64,000 nt of DNA from Malania oleifera (GCF_029873635.1 NC_080422.1:10013764-10077763), one strand, 5' to 3'. Positions 20,949-33,935 are shown, counted from the first letter of the stretch. Numbers and translations: made by a program. Notes: generated by a model not told the origin, from the letters alone.

Positions 20949-22830
20949 ATGGCCCCGGCGAGGGTTTACGCGCTAACATCGGGTGATGCAGAGGCTGTTA
21001 CGGATGTGGTGATAGGTACATTTACTGTTTTATCATATCCAGTTATTGTTCTTTTTGGCTCGGGTGCTACTCATTCTTTCCTTTCTGCATCTTATATTAA
21101 ATTATCTGAGATTGAGACCCAGTCATTAGATATAGCGCTGTCAGTAGCTACACCATCAGGGTCAGTGATCAGATGTTAAAGGGTACTTAGAGGCTATCCG
21201 ATAGAAATTTAAGGGAAAGTGTTACCAACTGATTTGATTGTATTTGATATGTGTGGGTTTGATATAATATTGGGTATGGACTGGTTGGCTGCCAATCATG
21301 CCAGTATTGACTGTCATTAGAAAGAAGTAATTTTTAGACCCCCTAGAGAGGAGGAATTCAGATTCGTTGGTTCGCGGGTGCGTGCTCTATCGCAGCTAGT
21401 GTCAGTCGTGCAGACGAGTGGATTACTCTTGGATGGAGGTCAGGGGTTTATAGAATTTGTGAAAGAAGTATCTCAAAATGATTTGAAGATTGACAGCACC
21501 CCAGTAGTGTGAGAATTTTAAGATATTTTTCTAGAGGAGCTACCAGGGTTGCCTCTTGTGCGTGAGGTGGATTTCCCTATAGATTTACCTCTAGGGACTG
21601 CACCAATCTCTAAGGTTCCCTATCGTATGGCTCTAGCTGAATTAGGAGAATTGAAGGAGCAGTTGCAGGATTTGTTGAATAAGGGGCTTATATGACCCAG
21701 TATATCACCATAGGGAGCTCCAGTGTTATTCGTAAAGAAGAAAGACGAGTCTTTAAGGATTTGTATTGATTATAGAGAAATCAACAAGGTTACTATTAAG
21801 AATAAATATCCTCTACCCCGTATAGACGATCTGTTTGATCAGCTCCAGGGTACACGGGTGTATTCCAAGATCGACCTCAATTTAGGGTATCTTCAGGTAA
21901 GAGTGAAAGCAGAGGACATCACAAAGACAACCTTCAGGACCAGGTATAGGCACTACAAATTCCTCGTTATGCTGTTTGGACTGACGAATGCCCCAGCTAT
22001 GTTCATGGACTTGATGAATAAAGTTTTTCACCAGTATCTAGATCAGTTTGTGGTAGTTTTCATTGATGATATACTGGTGTACTCGAGGAGTTTTGAGGAT
22101 CATGAGGTGCATTTGAGGCAGGTGCTGCAGACACTCAGAGAGGAGAAGCTCTATGCCAAGTTTAGCAAGTGTGAGTTTTGGCTTGAGAATGTAACATTTT
22201 TAGGCCACGTGATTTCAGGGGATGGTATTTCAATGGATCCCAGTAAGATCGATGCGGTGGTAAGTTGGATCAAGCCGAGGAATGTGCAGGAAGTTAGGAG
22301 TTTCCTAGGACTGGCAGGTTATTACCGACGATTCGTTGAGGGGTTTTCAACTTTATCAAGACCTATCACGCTTTTCACTAGGAAGAATTCCAGATTTGTG
22401 AGGGATGAAGAGTGCGAGCAAAGCTTTCAGGAATTAAAGCAGCGGTTTGTCACTGCACCGGTACTGACGATTCCATCGAGAGGCGATAGTTATGTTATCT
22501 ACAGTAACGCGTCTTTGAAAGGACTCGGTTGTGTACTGATGCATCATGGTAGGGTGATAGCATATGCATCTAGGCAATTGAAAGAGTATGAAAAGAACTA
22601 CCCTACTCATGATCTGGAATTGGCTGCGGTTGTACATGAACTGATAATCTAGAGACATTACTTATATGGTGAGAAATGTGAAATATTTTCAGATCACAAG
22701 AGCCTAAAGTACTTCTTTACACAGAAAGAGTTGAATATGCGCCAGAGGAGATGGTTATAACTCATTAAGGATTACAACTGCACCATCAGTTACCACCCAG
22801 GTAAAGCAAATGTGGTAACTGATGCATTGA
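20949..22830 (+). pseudogene. G2 protease, reverse transcriptase and RNase H remnant
   Basis: All in one frame, interrupted by stops. The protease motif reads LFGSGATHSF: the catalytic Asp of DSG is replaced by Gly. The RT region is nearly open from 21723 to 22652 (309 codons): [39 protein letters not shown] (usual Pro replaced by Leu) and an intact catalytic [13 protein letters not shown] at about 22050. RNase H follows ([16 protein letters not shown], then [19 protein letters not shown]), with SNA where related copies have SDA. These domains would copy and degrade element RNA. Confidence 0.9.
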
Positions 22831-24392
22831 GTCGTAAATCAAAAAATACAGCACGACTAGCCGTAGTCATTCAGCACCCGATTCAGATGGACTTAGAAAG
22901 ACTCGGTGTGGAATTAGTGGAGGATGATCCTCAGGTGCTTATTTCCAGTCTGATTGTACAACCCACATTATATGAAAAGATTAAAGCTGCTCAAAGGGAT
23001 GATCCAAAATTGGCAGAAGTGATTGCCAGAATACAGGATGGTCAAGGAGAAGAATTCAGCATTTTTGATGATGGGGCTCTGAGATTTCGCACTAAATTGT
23101 GTATGCCTGCAGATGACAGCATCAGGAGGACGATTTTAGAGGAGGCACACAGATCTCTATACACTGTCCATCCGGGCAGCACGAAAATGTATAGGGATCT
23201 GCAGGAGTATTTCTGGTGGAGTGGCATGTAAAGGGAGATAGCAGAATTTGTGTAGAAGTTTTTGACGTGTCAGCAGGTTATGGCTGAGCACTAGAGACCG
23301 GCTGGTCAAATGCAGCCATTATTCATTCCTGAGTGGAAGTGGGACCATGTATCCATGGATTTTATTACTAGGCTGCTGCCAGCCCTGCATGGTCAGAATG
23401 CCATTTGTGTAATGGTTGATAGGTTGACGAAGATAGCGCACTTTCTGCCCATTAAGATTAGCTACACTATGAACCGGTTAGCAGAGATATATATATAGGA
23501 GATTGTTCGACCCCATGGAGTGCCGGTATCTATAGTCTTAGACCGTGATCCACGTTTTACATCACGGTTCTGGAAGAGTTTACAGGAGGCGTTGGGAACT
23601 CAGCTAGCGTTCAACACTGTTTTCCACCCTCAGACAGACGGTCAAATAGAGAGAACTATTCAAATACTTGAGGATATGTTGCGAGCGTGTGTATTGGATT
23701 TTGGGGGTAGCTGGACTTAGTATATGCCATTGGTGGAATTTACCTACAACAACAGCTACCAGGCTAGCATTAGCATGACTCCTTATGAAGCACTTTATGG
23801 TAAGAAGTATCGTTCTCCTTTATACTGGAGTGAGTTGGGTAAGAGGCGAATTTTGAGACCAGAGATAGTTCAGTAGGCGAACGATAAAGTTTGACTCATT
23901 CGAGATAGAATTAGTGCAGCGCAGAGTCAGCAGAAAAGCTATGCAAATACCTGCCACCGGAAACTAGAATTTGAAGTGGGTGAGCATGTTTTCCTGAAAA
24001 TAGCACCACTGAAGGGGATCATGAGGTTTGGGAAGAAGGGTAAGTTGAGCCCTAGGTTCATTGGTCCATTTGAGATACTTGAGAAGATTGGGTTAGTGGC
24101 CTATCAGCTGACTTTACCACCATCTCTATCCAAGATTCATGACGTATTTCATGTTTCTATGTTAAGGAAATACGTCCCCGATCTTTTTCATATCATCAGC
24201 TATGCAGACTTGGAACTCAAGAGTGATCTAACATATGAGGAAGCTGCAGTTCAGATCTTAGACAGAAAAGATCAGGAATTGCGCAGCAAGAAGATACCAT
24301 TAGTAAAAGTCCCGTAGAGAAATCACGCGGTTGAGCAAGCCTCGTGGGAGTTAGAAAATGAGATCAGACGAAACTATCCCCACTTGTTTTGA
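22831..24392 (+). pseudogene. G2 integrase and chromodomain-like tail remnant
   Basis: Same frame as RT. The zinc-binding region includes HRSLYTVHPGSTKMYRDLQE and, after stops, LTCQQV. The core has [20 protein letters not shown] and DGQIERT, so all three acidic residues appear kept. Stops sit near 23229, 23496 and 23718. The tail has [27 protein letters not shown], then stop-RNHAVEQASWELENEIRRN and PHLF, ending at TGA 24390. Tekay chromoviruses carry such a chromodomain-type tail, thought to steer insertion to heterochromatin. Confidence 0.88.
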
Positions 24393-24650
24393 GAAGTTAT
24401 AATGATGATTTATATATTAGGATAGTAATTTTCTTTTGTTCAGTACAGTGTAACTGTAATACAGAGTATAGGATAGGTAGTATTTTGATTTTGGGAGAAT
24501 TTTCTTTTATAATTGTAATCTCCCAGAACTACCCATGTAATCACTATATTCCTCCGTCATAAGTAAGTGCAGGTAATAAAATAAGTAGACCATTTTCCTT
24601 TAAGGGATGGTGAATTATATGAATAGTAAATTTCGAGGATGAAATTTTAT

Positions 24651-24663
24651 AAGGAGGGGAGAA
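24651..24663 (+). promoter_or_regulatory. Polypurine tract of G2
   Basis: AAGGAGGGGAGAA next to the 3' LTR; identical in element D (34114-34126). Confidence 0.85.
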
Positions 24664-27600
24664 TGTAGTGACCCGAAAGATTTTTCATAGTGCCTCGTCG
24701 ACGAACACAGGGAGTTTGTCGACGAGTGCATAAGGGAGCCTCGTTGACGAGAAAATACCAAGAGAAGAATTTGGGCTACTCTGAATTTCGTTGATGAAGG
24801 GTAAGGTTCATTGACAAAATTACTTAAGGACTCGTCAACGAGATGACGTGGCTCGTAGACGAATCCTGCAGTATAAATAGCCCTAAACTGATTTTAATCG
24901 CAGAAATTCAGCCGCAAACCCTCTTCTCTCTCTTTCCTACGGCCTCTCCCTCTTCTCTCTTCGATTTTAGCCCCGTCAGTCGCCGAATCGACGATCTTTG
25001 GTCACCACGACATTCCTGGCGGAGTTCTCTTCAAGTCTACCAGAGTGGATCGTTGGTGAAATGATGTTGGAATTCAACCCAAATTCAGGGTAAGGTCTTT
25101 TATTCGGAATTTGACTTTTCAGAAGTTGTAAGAAATGATGCAAGCAAAGAAATATTGATATTTTGTTTTGGGATTTATGGTTTTCAAGGTTTTGAGTGGA
25201 GAACCCTACGGGTGTAGGACCCATCTCAGTAGAAGGATTTTAGCAAAAATAAGGTAAGGGAAATATGCTATGCTAGGCAATTTTATTATGTTTCAGTATA
25301 AACTATACATTTTTATCAGATGATTATTCATGATAGAAATTTATACAGTTTATCATTTATATATAATATGTTTAAAATTTCTGTGTGGCTTGAGAATATG
25401 GGTACAGTAAAGAAACATGTTTTATAGTATTTTCAGGATATGTTTTACGAATATACGGCCAGTGGTTACGTTTTATAGTAATTACAGAATATCATGATTA
25501 TACAGTTTCAGTACCATGATTATACAGTTTACAGTACCATAGTTATACAGTTTTCCATACCATGATTATACAATTTACAGTACCATCATTATACAGTTTT
25601 CAGTACCATGACTTACAGATTACAGTTCAGTTCAGAAATACAGATGATACAGTTATAGTTTATGATAGTGTCATGATTAATACAATTATTACAGAATCAT
25701 GGTAAAATAGTTAGTTGTATATAGAAATATATTATATAGTATCAGACCCTATTGGACCATACAGCGGAGCACGGTACCATAGCTACATACAGTTTACAGA
25801 GTGCAACCACCTATTCAGATAATACGTGTTAGTAGGTCGATCGTATAATGCCCTAACGTGGACAGACTGTAACGACCTCAAAATCCTTAACATAAAATGT
25901 AACATAATAAATGGAAAAGTCGACCCGAACCCGTGGGTAACGGGGACACCTATAAATCACAGCGAAAACCTAAGCAGCAGCAAGTATAAAATCTCATACA
26001 TCCAACCATAAAACATAATACTAGAGTTTACTACATCATCAATATACTGTCTATGTTTACAATCTCCAAAAATTCAAAATAACACTAGGATCATACAACA
26101 AAAATCTCCTGATCCTAGTTCACTATTTACCCTACTAGCAGGGAAGCTCAACTCACTCAACGGCGGCCACGATCCGCCGATCTCTCAAGGTCTCCAGAAA
26201 AATTAATTAAGTTCGAGGATGAGACACTTCTCAGTAAGGGAAAATAAACTAAATAAAGTTATGTGGCAACATGAACATTTAATACAATTATACATATACA
26301 GTACATTTCATATATCAGTAAACATTGATCATAACATTCTGAATAATCATATACCTTCATACTTGCTAATAAATCATATCCTATGTCAAACATCTGTTAT
26401 ACTAATAATACTGAAAACATACCCAGGATGAATAGCTAGTTAATGTCATGTATTACCCCCCATGATGGGTTGTGTAACCCGAAGGCGGGACCCAACAATG
26501 GCTGGCCGACCATTGCCGAATCAAATATGTCTATAAGTACGATGGGCCCGCCACACCTTGGTCCGGACTACTAGGTGGACGTCCACACTCTACTGAAAGC
26601 CACATCGACTATCCATCTCCCACCCCCTCGTGGGGTGGTTAACACTAATCTGAACATAGATATCTTATCCATATAGTACAGTACCGAGCTCTTGAAACTG
26701 AACTAAACTAACATCCGGGTTCTGATAACATATAGTACGTGATATTATAGCATCTTTCATAATTAAGGCCTTATACCGAACATTTCATAATTACGGTCTC
26801 GTGCCGAACATATCATAATTACAGCCTCGTGCCGAACATATCATAATTACGGCCTCGCACCGAACATATCATAATTACGGCCTCGCACCGAACATATCAT
26901 ACACATCATTCTGAAATTAAATCAATTACCATGCATTTCAAAATCATCATAATATACTATACTCTTTCATAATTTCACAAAACATATTTCATTCTTATCA
27001 TCGTCGTATCATGATATTCTTCCATGGAAAATAATATTCATGCCACACATTTTCTGTATAAAACCATACATTATATTCTAAAAATCATAATTTCTTGCAT
27101 CTCATACATATATATACGTTTCATCACATTAGCAGTATTTTTCTCAAACGTACATTTATTCCATAATATTCAAATATCGTAAATACTTTCAGGAAATCAA
27201 GTTACTCATAAATAATAATAATTTGTGTGAAAAGTAACTACTTTAGTTTATTCCTGGCTATTGAGAAAACCCCTAAAATATTCTAGCCTAACACCCGTAG
27301 GATTTTCTGATGAAGACCCTGAAAATAAAAACTCGCAGTACTAAACTTCAGTATTTTTACGTGTACATCATTTCCTATAACTACCATAAAGTCAAATTTG
27401 GCTTAAAAAATCTTACCTCAATTTAGGGATGATTTCCAACTTACTTTCACCAATGATCCACTCCGGCAGATTTGGAGAGAACTTCCTCAGAAGCGTCGTG
27501 GTGACTTCGGATTGTCAATCCAGCATAAATCTAGCCCACAATCAGAGAGAGAGAGAGAGAGAGAGGGGGCCGAAGGGGAGAGAGAAAGAGGAGAGAGTTA

Positions 27601-28442
27601 GCTAAGTTAAGAAGTCAAAACTCAAATTTTTGATATTTATAGAACTAGATTCGTCGACGAGCCACGTCATTTTGTCGATGAATCCTTTAATAATTTCGTC
27701 GACGAAATTCAGTCCTCGTCGATGAAATTCAGTCGACTCAAAACCTCTCTCGGTATTTCTTCATCAATGAAATTCAGTCTTCGTTGACGAATTCTCTAAA
27801 GCCCTCGTCGACGAATCCCCTGTATTCGTCGACGAAGCCCTGATGATTCCCCTTGGTTATTCCTTCCAAAGTGCAATGTCATCGACGAAGTTGACTTCCT
27901 TCTTCTGTTATTGTTTTCATTTCTTTTCCTCTTTATTATTTAAATTCCATTTTTATTCAAGTTGTCACATAAGCTCCCCATCAGATATAGGTTGAGGAGG
28001 GAAGATCAGACTGAGGGAGTATAGTGGTTTACCCTAGTCGGCTAGCCAAAATAGATCCCGCCTACAAGCCGAACAACCCTGTCATGAGAGGTTAAATCAT
28101 GACATACAGTTATCCACAGGGAAGTTGAAGTTATTTTTATGCATATAAAGATTTACAAAGATAGATAATATACTTATGTACATTAGAAGTATTAGAGTGA
28201 GTATTTTTAAGAGTATTTCTGTATAGCCCTAGCCAGTTGAGGATATTTCTGGGGGAACAACCGTACATGTATATTTTGGGAAACATGTTAGCACTCTGGT
28301 ATTGTATGATTATGTTTATTTGATTTCTACTTCTCGCTGTTTAGGTTGATGATTGGGTTTAATCCAGTATGGTATCAGAGTATTTTAAATGTTATAGTAT
28401 ATATATATATATAAACCCCTATTTAAATAGCAGGTCATTACA
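24664..28442 (+). repeat. G2 3' LTR, split by solo LTR A1
   Basis: Arms 24664-25867 and 27970-28442. It starts TGTAGTGACCCG and ends GGTCATTACA. TATAAATAG is at 24872-24880. The 98-bp interval starts at 25090, but its acceptor reads TTTTCAA instead of TTTTCAG. About 280 bp equivalent to 19108-19389 are missing at about 28190, including the CTTACTGAG block. Confidence 0.87.
25868..27969 (-). mobile_element. Solo LTR A1 (reverse) inside G2 3' LTR
   Basis: 2102 bp. On the minus strand it runs from TGTGACAACTTG to GGTCGTTACA. Flanks are CAGAC and TAAGC against CAGGC at the empty site in the G2 5' LTR (about 18893), consistent with a decayed 5-bp duplication. It has TATAAATATC (27633-27641), a TCGTCGACGA array (27648-27895), a 98-bp GT...AG interval (27416 to 27319) and a 28-30 bp minisatellite around CATAATTACGGCCTCG (26755-26905). 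Same family as A2 at 43218. Confidence 0.8.
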
Positions 28443-28751
28443 AAGGGTATATATTTTTATGTTAATTTTTAAAAGAATAAATTTATGTTTTTTTTTGTTC
28501 TATGTTTTGAGTTTTATGAGATAAGAATGATTGTGAATACTGGATGTTTTTGGGGATATTTATATATATTGAATACAAGTGGATAATTAATTTATTATGG
28601 TTGGTAGATAGGGATAGTAAACTCTGGTATTATATTTGTGGAGATTATATTTATATTTTCCATTATGTACATGATATTAGTATGTGGATAATTAGGTAAA
28701 TAAATGGATTAGTAGCACTCCGGACCCACGTAGGGGGGTCAGGGCATTACA

Positions 28752-29414
28752 AATGGTATCAGAGCAATGTCCAGTCATAAGTGTGATTAATTTCATATCA
28801 CCTGGATATGGAAATATTAGATTATTAGGTTATGGATTATTTATACCAGAGTATAAGATTGAGATGCGATAAGGATAGGGATTGGTAAATTAAGATACTG
28901 TTAGAAATTCTGAGTTGTGTTTCGTAAGTTTGGGGGTAGAAATCTCTTGATGATGTTCTGTGTTTTTCTGAATAAGTAGTTAGCTTCAGAAAATCATGGT
29001 AAATCCATCGATTATGAAGTTTCCGAGTAGAGAAATAAGAACTTAGGATTTAAATTCGAAAGTTAGGTTGGTTGAATGTGGGGGGTGGGGGAACCTTTGA
29101 AGGAGAATAATTTAGGTGATGTGATTAAATGGTTTGTGGTCAATTAGGTGTTTGATATTTAAATTGGAGTATATGAAAATGTGTGGTATGAGGTTGGTTA
29201 GTTGATTTCAGAGGTTATAGTATCAGGGGAAACCAGCAAGTACCTCTAAGTGGAGGTGGATCAGCACGAGTGTACTCGTTGATCCCGAATGAGGCAGATA
29301 TTGCCAAGGGGGCAGGTATAGGTTTATGATTAAGATAGTAATAATTTAATTTGGCTATTGATGATTGATTAGTAAAAAAATTTGGAGGACGAAATTTTTT
29401 AAAGGAGGGAAGAA
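28752..29414 (+). mobile_element. Element C internal region, non-coding with a gag-end scar
   Basis: 663 bp from primer site to purine tract (AAAGGAGGGAAGAA, 29401-29414). No usable ORF. At about 29250-29320 a short stretch translates to text like GGGSARVYSLIPNEADIAKG, which matches the gag/protease border of the sibling elements (for example ARVYSLTPTDAE in G3). The internal region therefore looks like the two ends of a Tekay-type element joined by a deletion of most of gag and all of pol. Confidence 0.7.
28754..28765 (+). promoter_or_regulatory. Primer binding site of C
   Basis: TGGTATCAGAGC two bases after the C 5' LTR end (GGCATTACA, 28751). Confidence 0.75.
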
Positions 29415-29619
29415 TGTAATAACCCGGAAAAAAAAATTAAAAAAATAATTAATTAAAATTATTAATCAATTAATTAATTAAATATTATTAAATTAATGTA
29501 TTAAATAAACAAACAAAAAAATAGTATGAAAGAAATTAATTAAGAGTAATTAGTAATTATTAATTATTTAATTTATTATTATTATTAAATTGAATTAATT
29601 TAGTTAAATAAAATGGTAG

Positions 29620-29664
<45 letters not shown>

Positions 29665-29668
29665 ATGT

Positions 29669-29703
<35 letters not shown>

Positions 29704-31998
29704 AATATAATAAAATAATAAAGCTTCACGACAATTTGGACAATTGGTAGTGCGTCCATCTCTCAGCCTCTCTCACTCCCAGCATCCTCCTCCATTCTTC
29801 TCTCTCTCTCTCCTCTCATTTCTAGATAGATATTTGGCTAATTAGGAAACGGAAGGTGTCGTTGGATTCCTAACTCTACCACCGATATTTCTATTGGAGC
29901 AGATTTGTCGTGAGAGCGGCGTAGGCACTATTCTTGGGGTAAGGCAACTTTTTCCTAATTTCTCAATTTCTCATTAAATCGATGATCAGACACCACCACA
30001 GGGTCCTAGTCGTGATCGTCGTCATTTTGGCATAAGTAATTTTTCAATTGGGGTTTTCTAGGCCCCGCTCCAAAGCGAGAGTGGGATTTGAGAAATTTGG
30101 CAAATTGTTTATATTTAAGGGTAAAATTATTTATTTAGAACTTATGGCCCTAGGAAATATTAAAATAATATTTTATTTGTGGTTAATTTAATGGAATTAT
30201 GATTTTTGATTCAGGGTTCAGGTGAGTGCCGCAGGTATTTTTTCAGGGTTCCTATTAGCATAGTTCAAAAAACTAGGTAAGGGGAAAAATCAATATTAAA
30301 TCAAAATTTTTAGGAATTTAATGAAAAATAAATTGTGTTATATATATGTGTATATGTTTCGGTATGAGTTTAAAATGTCAACCATTTAAATTATGTTTTT
30401 CAAGTTTAAGATTGTTTATTACATATGTATATGCGAAAATGAAATGATGAAAGTGAAAAAATATTTTCAGGGTAATTATGTAAGAAATGAAAGGTATTTT
30501 CAGTATATAAACAGTAAATATTGGTTAGCTTCTTTTACAGGCAGTGTATGAATTTTATTACTAAATTGTGTGGCATAAGTAAACAGGAATGTTGTGTGGA
30601 AATATATGTTAAATGTATGAGATACATGTTAAGTAATACATTGAAAATGAAATATGATATGAATTATACTGCTTGTGTGTGTTAATGCAACCATGTAAAC
30701 AGATGAAATATGTTGGGTAAAATAACTGAAAGATGTTGGATAAATATATGACAGCTAAAAAATATTGGGTAAAACAGCTAAAAGATGTTGGGTAAATGTA
30801 TGACAGCTGAAAAATGTTGGGTAAAACAACTAAAAGATGCTAGTTAAATGTATGATAGCTGAAAAATGTTGGGTAAAATAGCTGAAAGATGCTGGGTTAA
30901 ACAGCTAAAAGTTGCTGGGTATGAAATGAAATGGAAATGGAAATAAATGAAATAGAAATGAAATGTGAAATGTGAACAATGTAAAATGAGAAAGAGCCAC
31001 ATAAAGTGAAATGAAATGAAAAGTAAAAGATAAAAACATGAACAATTGAGAGATGCAGAAAAATGGCAAACAAAATAATGTATTATGGTATTAGCAGTAT
31101 TTATGCTAGTAGAACATGTTACGTTTGGTCGAGACAAACTCTTCGCCCGAGGACTTGCTGAGAAAGGTTAGTGCCCTAGTTGTATCAGGTGTAGTAGTAG
31201 GTTGCATAACGTGTTAGGGCAGAGGGAAACTACTTGTATAGACGGGTACATTTCCCTATTCTCGGGAGCCTTCGCCAGTAAAATTTTGTATGAACTGTGT
31301 GAGTATGAGATTAATTTATCACTTGAGGGCTGACTGAGTAAGGTGAGTGCGTTGGTATGCTTTAGCTGTGACCTTTGCATTGCCTAATATATTAGAGCAG
31401 AGGGGTGCTACTTGTATGGGCGGGTAATCACCCCTATCCTTAGGTAATCTCATGGGTTAAACCTTTGCATGTGTCTAATTAAGTTCAGAATGATTTTAGT
31501 GTTTATGGAAGTGTTTTGCAAATGTTATTAATATGTTGTTATATAAACTCATGTTAGCCACACACTGTTTTAATATATTGTTTCTTCCCTTACTAAGATG
31601 TGTCTCACCTGAATATAAATATATCTTTTTCAGGATTTTCTCAAGATCGAGCTTGGAGAGCTCGAGGTTTTGTAGCATTTTTGGAAAATAGAAAGAGAGA
31701 AGAGTATATATTTTTATGTTAATTTTTAGATGTATAAATTTATGTTCTATGTTTTGAGTTTTCTGAGATAGGAATGATTGTGAATACTAGATGTTTTTGG
31801 GGATATTTATATATGTTGAATACAAGTGGATGATTAATTTATTATGGTTGGTAGATAGGGATAGTAAACTCTAGTATTATATTTGTGGAGATTATATTTA
31901 TATTTTTCATTGTGTACATGATATTAGTATGTGGATAATCAGGTAAATAAATGGATTAGTAGCACTCCGGGACCACGTAGGGGGGTCGAGGCATTACA
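29415..31998 (+). repeat. Element C 3' LTR
   Basis: 2584 bp, TGTAATAACCCGG to GGCATTACA. Very AT-rich at first, with two (TA)n blocks (29621-29660, 29671-29700), CT-rich leader text (29755-29815), minisatellite (30700-30925) and TTACTAAGATGTGTCTCACC near 31590, then TTTTTCAGG. No TCGTCGACGA array seen, unlike the other gypsy LTR families here. Confidence 0.8.
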
Positions 31999-32469
31999 CC
32001 AATCCTCGGGAACCTTCGCTGATAAATAATGGTTGCATATGTGTGAGTACAATTTGCATGCCTTTTCTTAGTTGCAGTTGATTAATAAATGATTGTAATT
32101 TTATATTCATCAAAAACTCCTCTGCCACATACTGTTATAATTTATTTCATCATTATTGAGAAGTGTCTCACCCGAACGAATTATCAATTTTTCAGGTCCT
32201 TCAGGTGATCGAGCTTTAAAAGTTTCGGGGGCAGGGTTTAATTTTGTGTATATGAGTGGTTGTAAGAACTGTTATATGTAGAGTTAATTTTTTAAATACT
32301 GGTCGTGTATTGTGGAGTGAATGGAAACACTTTTTGGGATGTATAATATAGGACTCTGGTATTTTAATTGGAGAATGTTTAATTATTTTCGCTGTGTGAA
32401 TGGTATCAGAGACGCGTGAATGGTCTCATAACACCCCGGGTCCCACCTGATAGCTCCGAGGGCGTTACA
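31999..32469 (+). repeat. End of D 5' LTR
   Basis: Resumes D LTR text matching about 50785-51252 (CCTTCGCTGATAAATAATGG; TTATTGAGAAGTGTCTCACC; TTTTTCAGG) and ends GGGCGTTACA at 32469. Confidence 0.8.
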
Positions 32470-32473
32470 AAAG

Positions 32474-32485
32474 TGGTATCAGAGC
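32474..32485 (+). promoter_or_regulatory. Primer binding site of D
   Basis: TGGTATCAGAGC four bases after the LTR end. Confidence 0.8.
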
Positions 32486-32900
32486 TTTAGGTTGTTAGGT
32501 CCTACAGACTTTAGGAGGATTAATACTAGAGTATAGGTTCGAGTTAGGGCGAGGATAGGAATGGGTAGATCAGGATATTGTTAGGACTTTTGAGTTTTGT
32601 TTCGTGAGCTTGGGGGGCAGAAATCGCTTGATGGTCTTTTGTGTTTTTCTACAGCAGTAGCTGGCTTTAGAAAACCACAGTAAATCCATCGACGGTCATA
32701 TTTCCGAGCCGAGAAACTAGAACTTGAAATTTGAATTTGAAGGTTAAGATAATTGAGGTCAATTGGGTGTTTGATGTTTAAATTGAGGATTTGAAAGTTA
32801 AACTGGTTCCTTGCTTTATAATTGTACCAGTTATGCTAAGATATGGAAATTCTAAACTCGCCTCTGTCCTATCTTCAGTATAGAGCCCAGAGGTAAAGAC

Positions 32901-33935
32901 ATGGACACTGGAGAGGATAATGATTTAAGGGTTTTCAATGAGGATGAGATTGAAATCTCCATACTACTGCGAGGTTTAGCTCGGCAAGTCAGGAAAGAGA
33001 TTATACAAGACCCTGAGGGATCAAGCTACCCACCTATGAACCAGGGCTATTCGATCAATCAATTCACTTGCCTGAAACCCTTTACTTTTGAGGGTGGCAC
33101 TGACCCAATCATGGCTGAGACTTAGGTGTAGAACATGGAGAAGATATTAATGGTGCTAAGTTGTACTGAGGAACAAAAGGTTCTCTTCGCCACCTTCAAG
33201 TTGACAGGAAAGGTCGAACGGTGGTGGCTAGCAGTGAAGCTATTGGAAGAGCAATGAGTAGTACCCATGGTGATTACCTGGGGTCATTTCAAGGAGGTCT
33301 TATACGACTGGTATTTCCTTGCCACAACTTGTAATGCGAAGGCAGAAGAATTTTTCAACCTGGCATAGGAGCACCTCACCGTTTAGCAGTACGGTGTGAG
33401 GTTCGTGGAGCTTTATCACTTCGCTCCCTTCATGGTCCTAGATGAATGTCAAAAAATGAGAAGGTTTGAAAGAGCTCTAAAACAAAGGATCCACGAGCAT
33501 GTGGCATGCTTGTAGGTACAGGACTTCTCAGAGCTAGTGGATAAAGTCACCGTAGCTGAGTTGAGCCTAGAGAGAGGAACAAAGGTGTCAAAGCAAAGGA
33601 AGAGATCCATGCCTCTTGGCTTCCATGCAGATGCCAAACAGGGTTCATGGAAAGGAGACAGAGATACTTTGGGGTAGAGGTCCTATAGGACTAATCGAGA
33701 CTACCAGGGTAGTTCATCACACCCTCTTTGTGTTCGATGTAATCAGAGGCACTGGGGAGAATGTTAGGGCAGGGGTCCTGTATGCTTTTGGTGTGGCAGA
33801 TACAGCCATATCGCCCAAGAATGTTGGAGACCACCGAACAACGCACCCACTCCTAATTAGAATCAGAGGAACAATTTGGTGCCTCGAGGTGGACCGACGC
33901 GTGTCTATACACTTGGCCTAACTGAGACAGATACT
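32901..33935 (+). pseudogene. Element D gag remnant (the element's only coding region)
   Basis: ATG at 32901 (MDTGEDNDLRVF). The gag domain follows the same plan as G1 and G2: YSINQFTCLKPFTFEGGTDP, then stops, [34 protein letters not shown]. Stops occur at about 33123, 33255, 33367, 33385 and 33514. Two zinc knuckles come near the end: CVRCNQRHWGEC (about 33735) and CFWCGRYSHIAQEC (about 33780, complete CCHC). The text reaches the gag/protease border (TRVYTLGLTETD, about 33900), and there is no protease, RT or integrase before the purine tract. This fits a gag-only, TR-GAG-like non-autonomous element or a deletion derivative. Confidence 0.82.

Larger units (their letters stand above)
17649..28442 (+). 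mobile_element. G2: degenerate full-length Tekay-like Ty3/gypsy retrotransposon
   Basis: 5' LTR 17649-19644, internal 19645-24663, 3' LTR 24664-28442. A perfect 5-bp target duplication AAGGG is at 17644-17648 and 28443-28447; removing the element rejoins C LTR text that matches 31690-31710. Domain order is gag, protease, RT, RNase H, integrase, chromodomain-like tail, as in Del/Tekay chromoviruses. pol stays in one frame but has many stops. Confidence 0.93.
13585..31998 (+). mobile_element. C: non-coding LTR retrotransposon derivative, expanded by nested insertions
   Basis: Two long LTRs around an internal region of only 663 bp (28752-29414). The 3' LTR is 29415-31998. The 5' LTR survives as 13585-13902, 15920-17648 and 28448-28751, split by solo LTR B1 and element G2. 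Its first roughly 290 bp are lost at the (TA)n junction near 13585-13623. Long LTRs with almost no internal coding fit the LARD class of non-autonomous elements. It sits within the D 5' LTR, whose text resumes at 31999. Confidence 0.75.
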
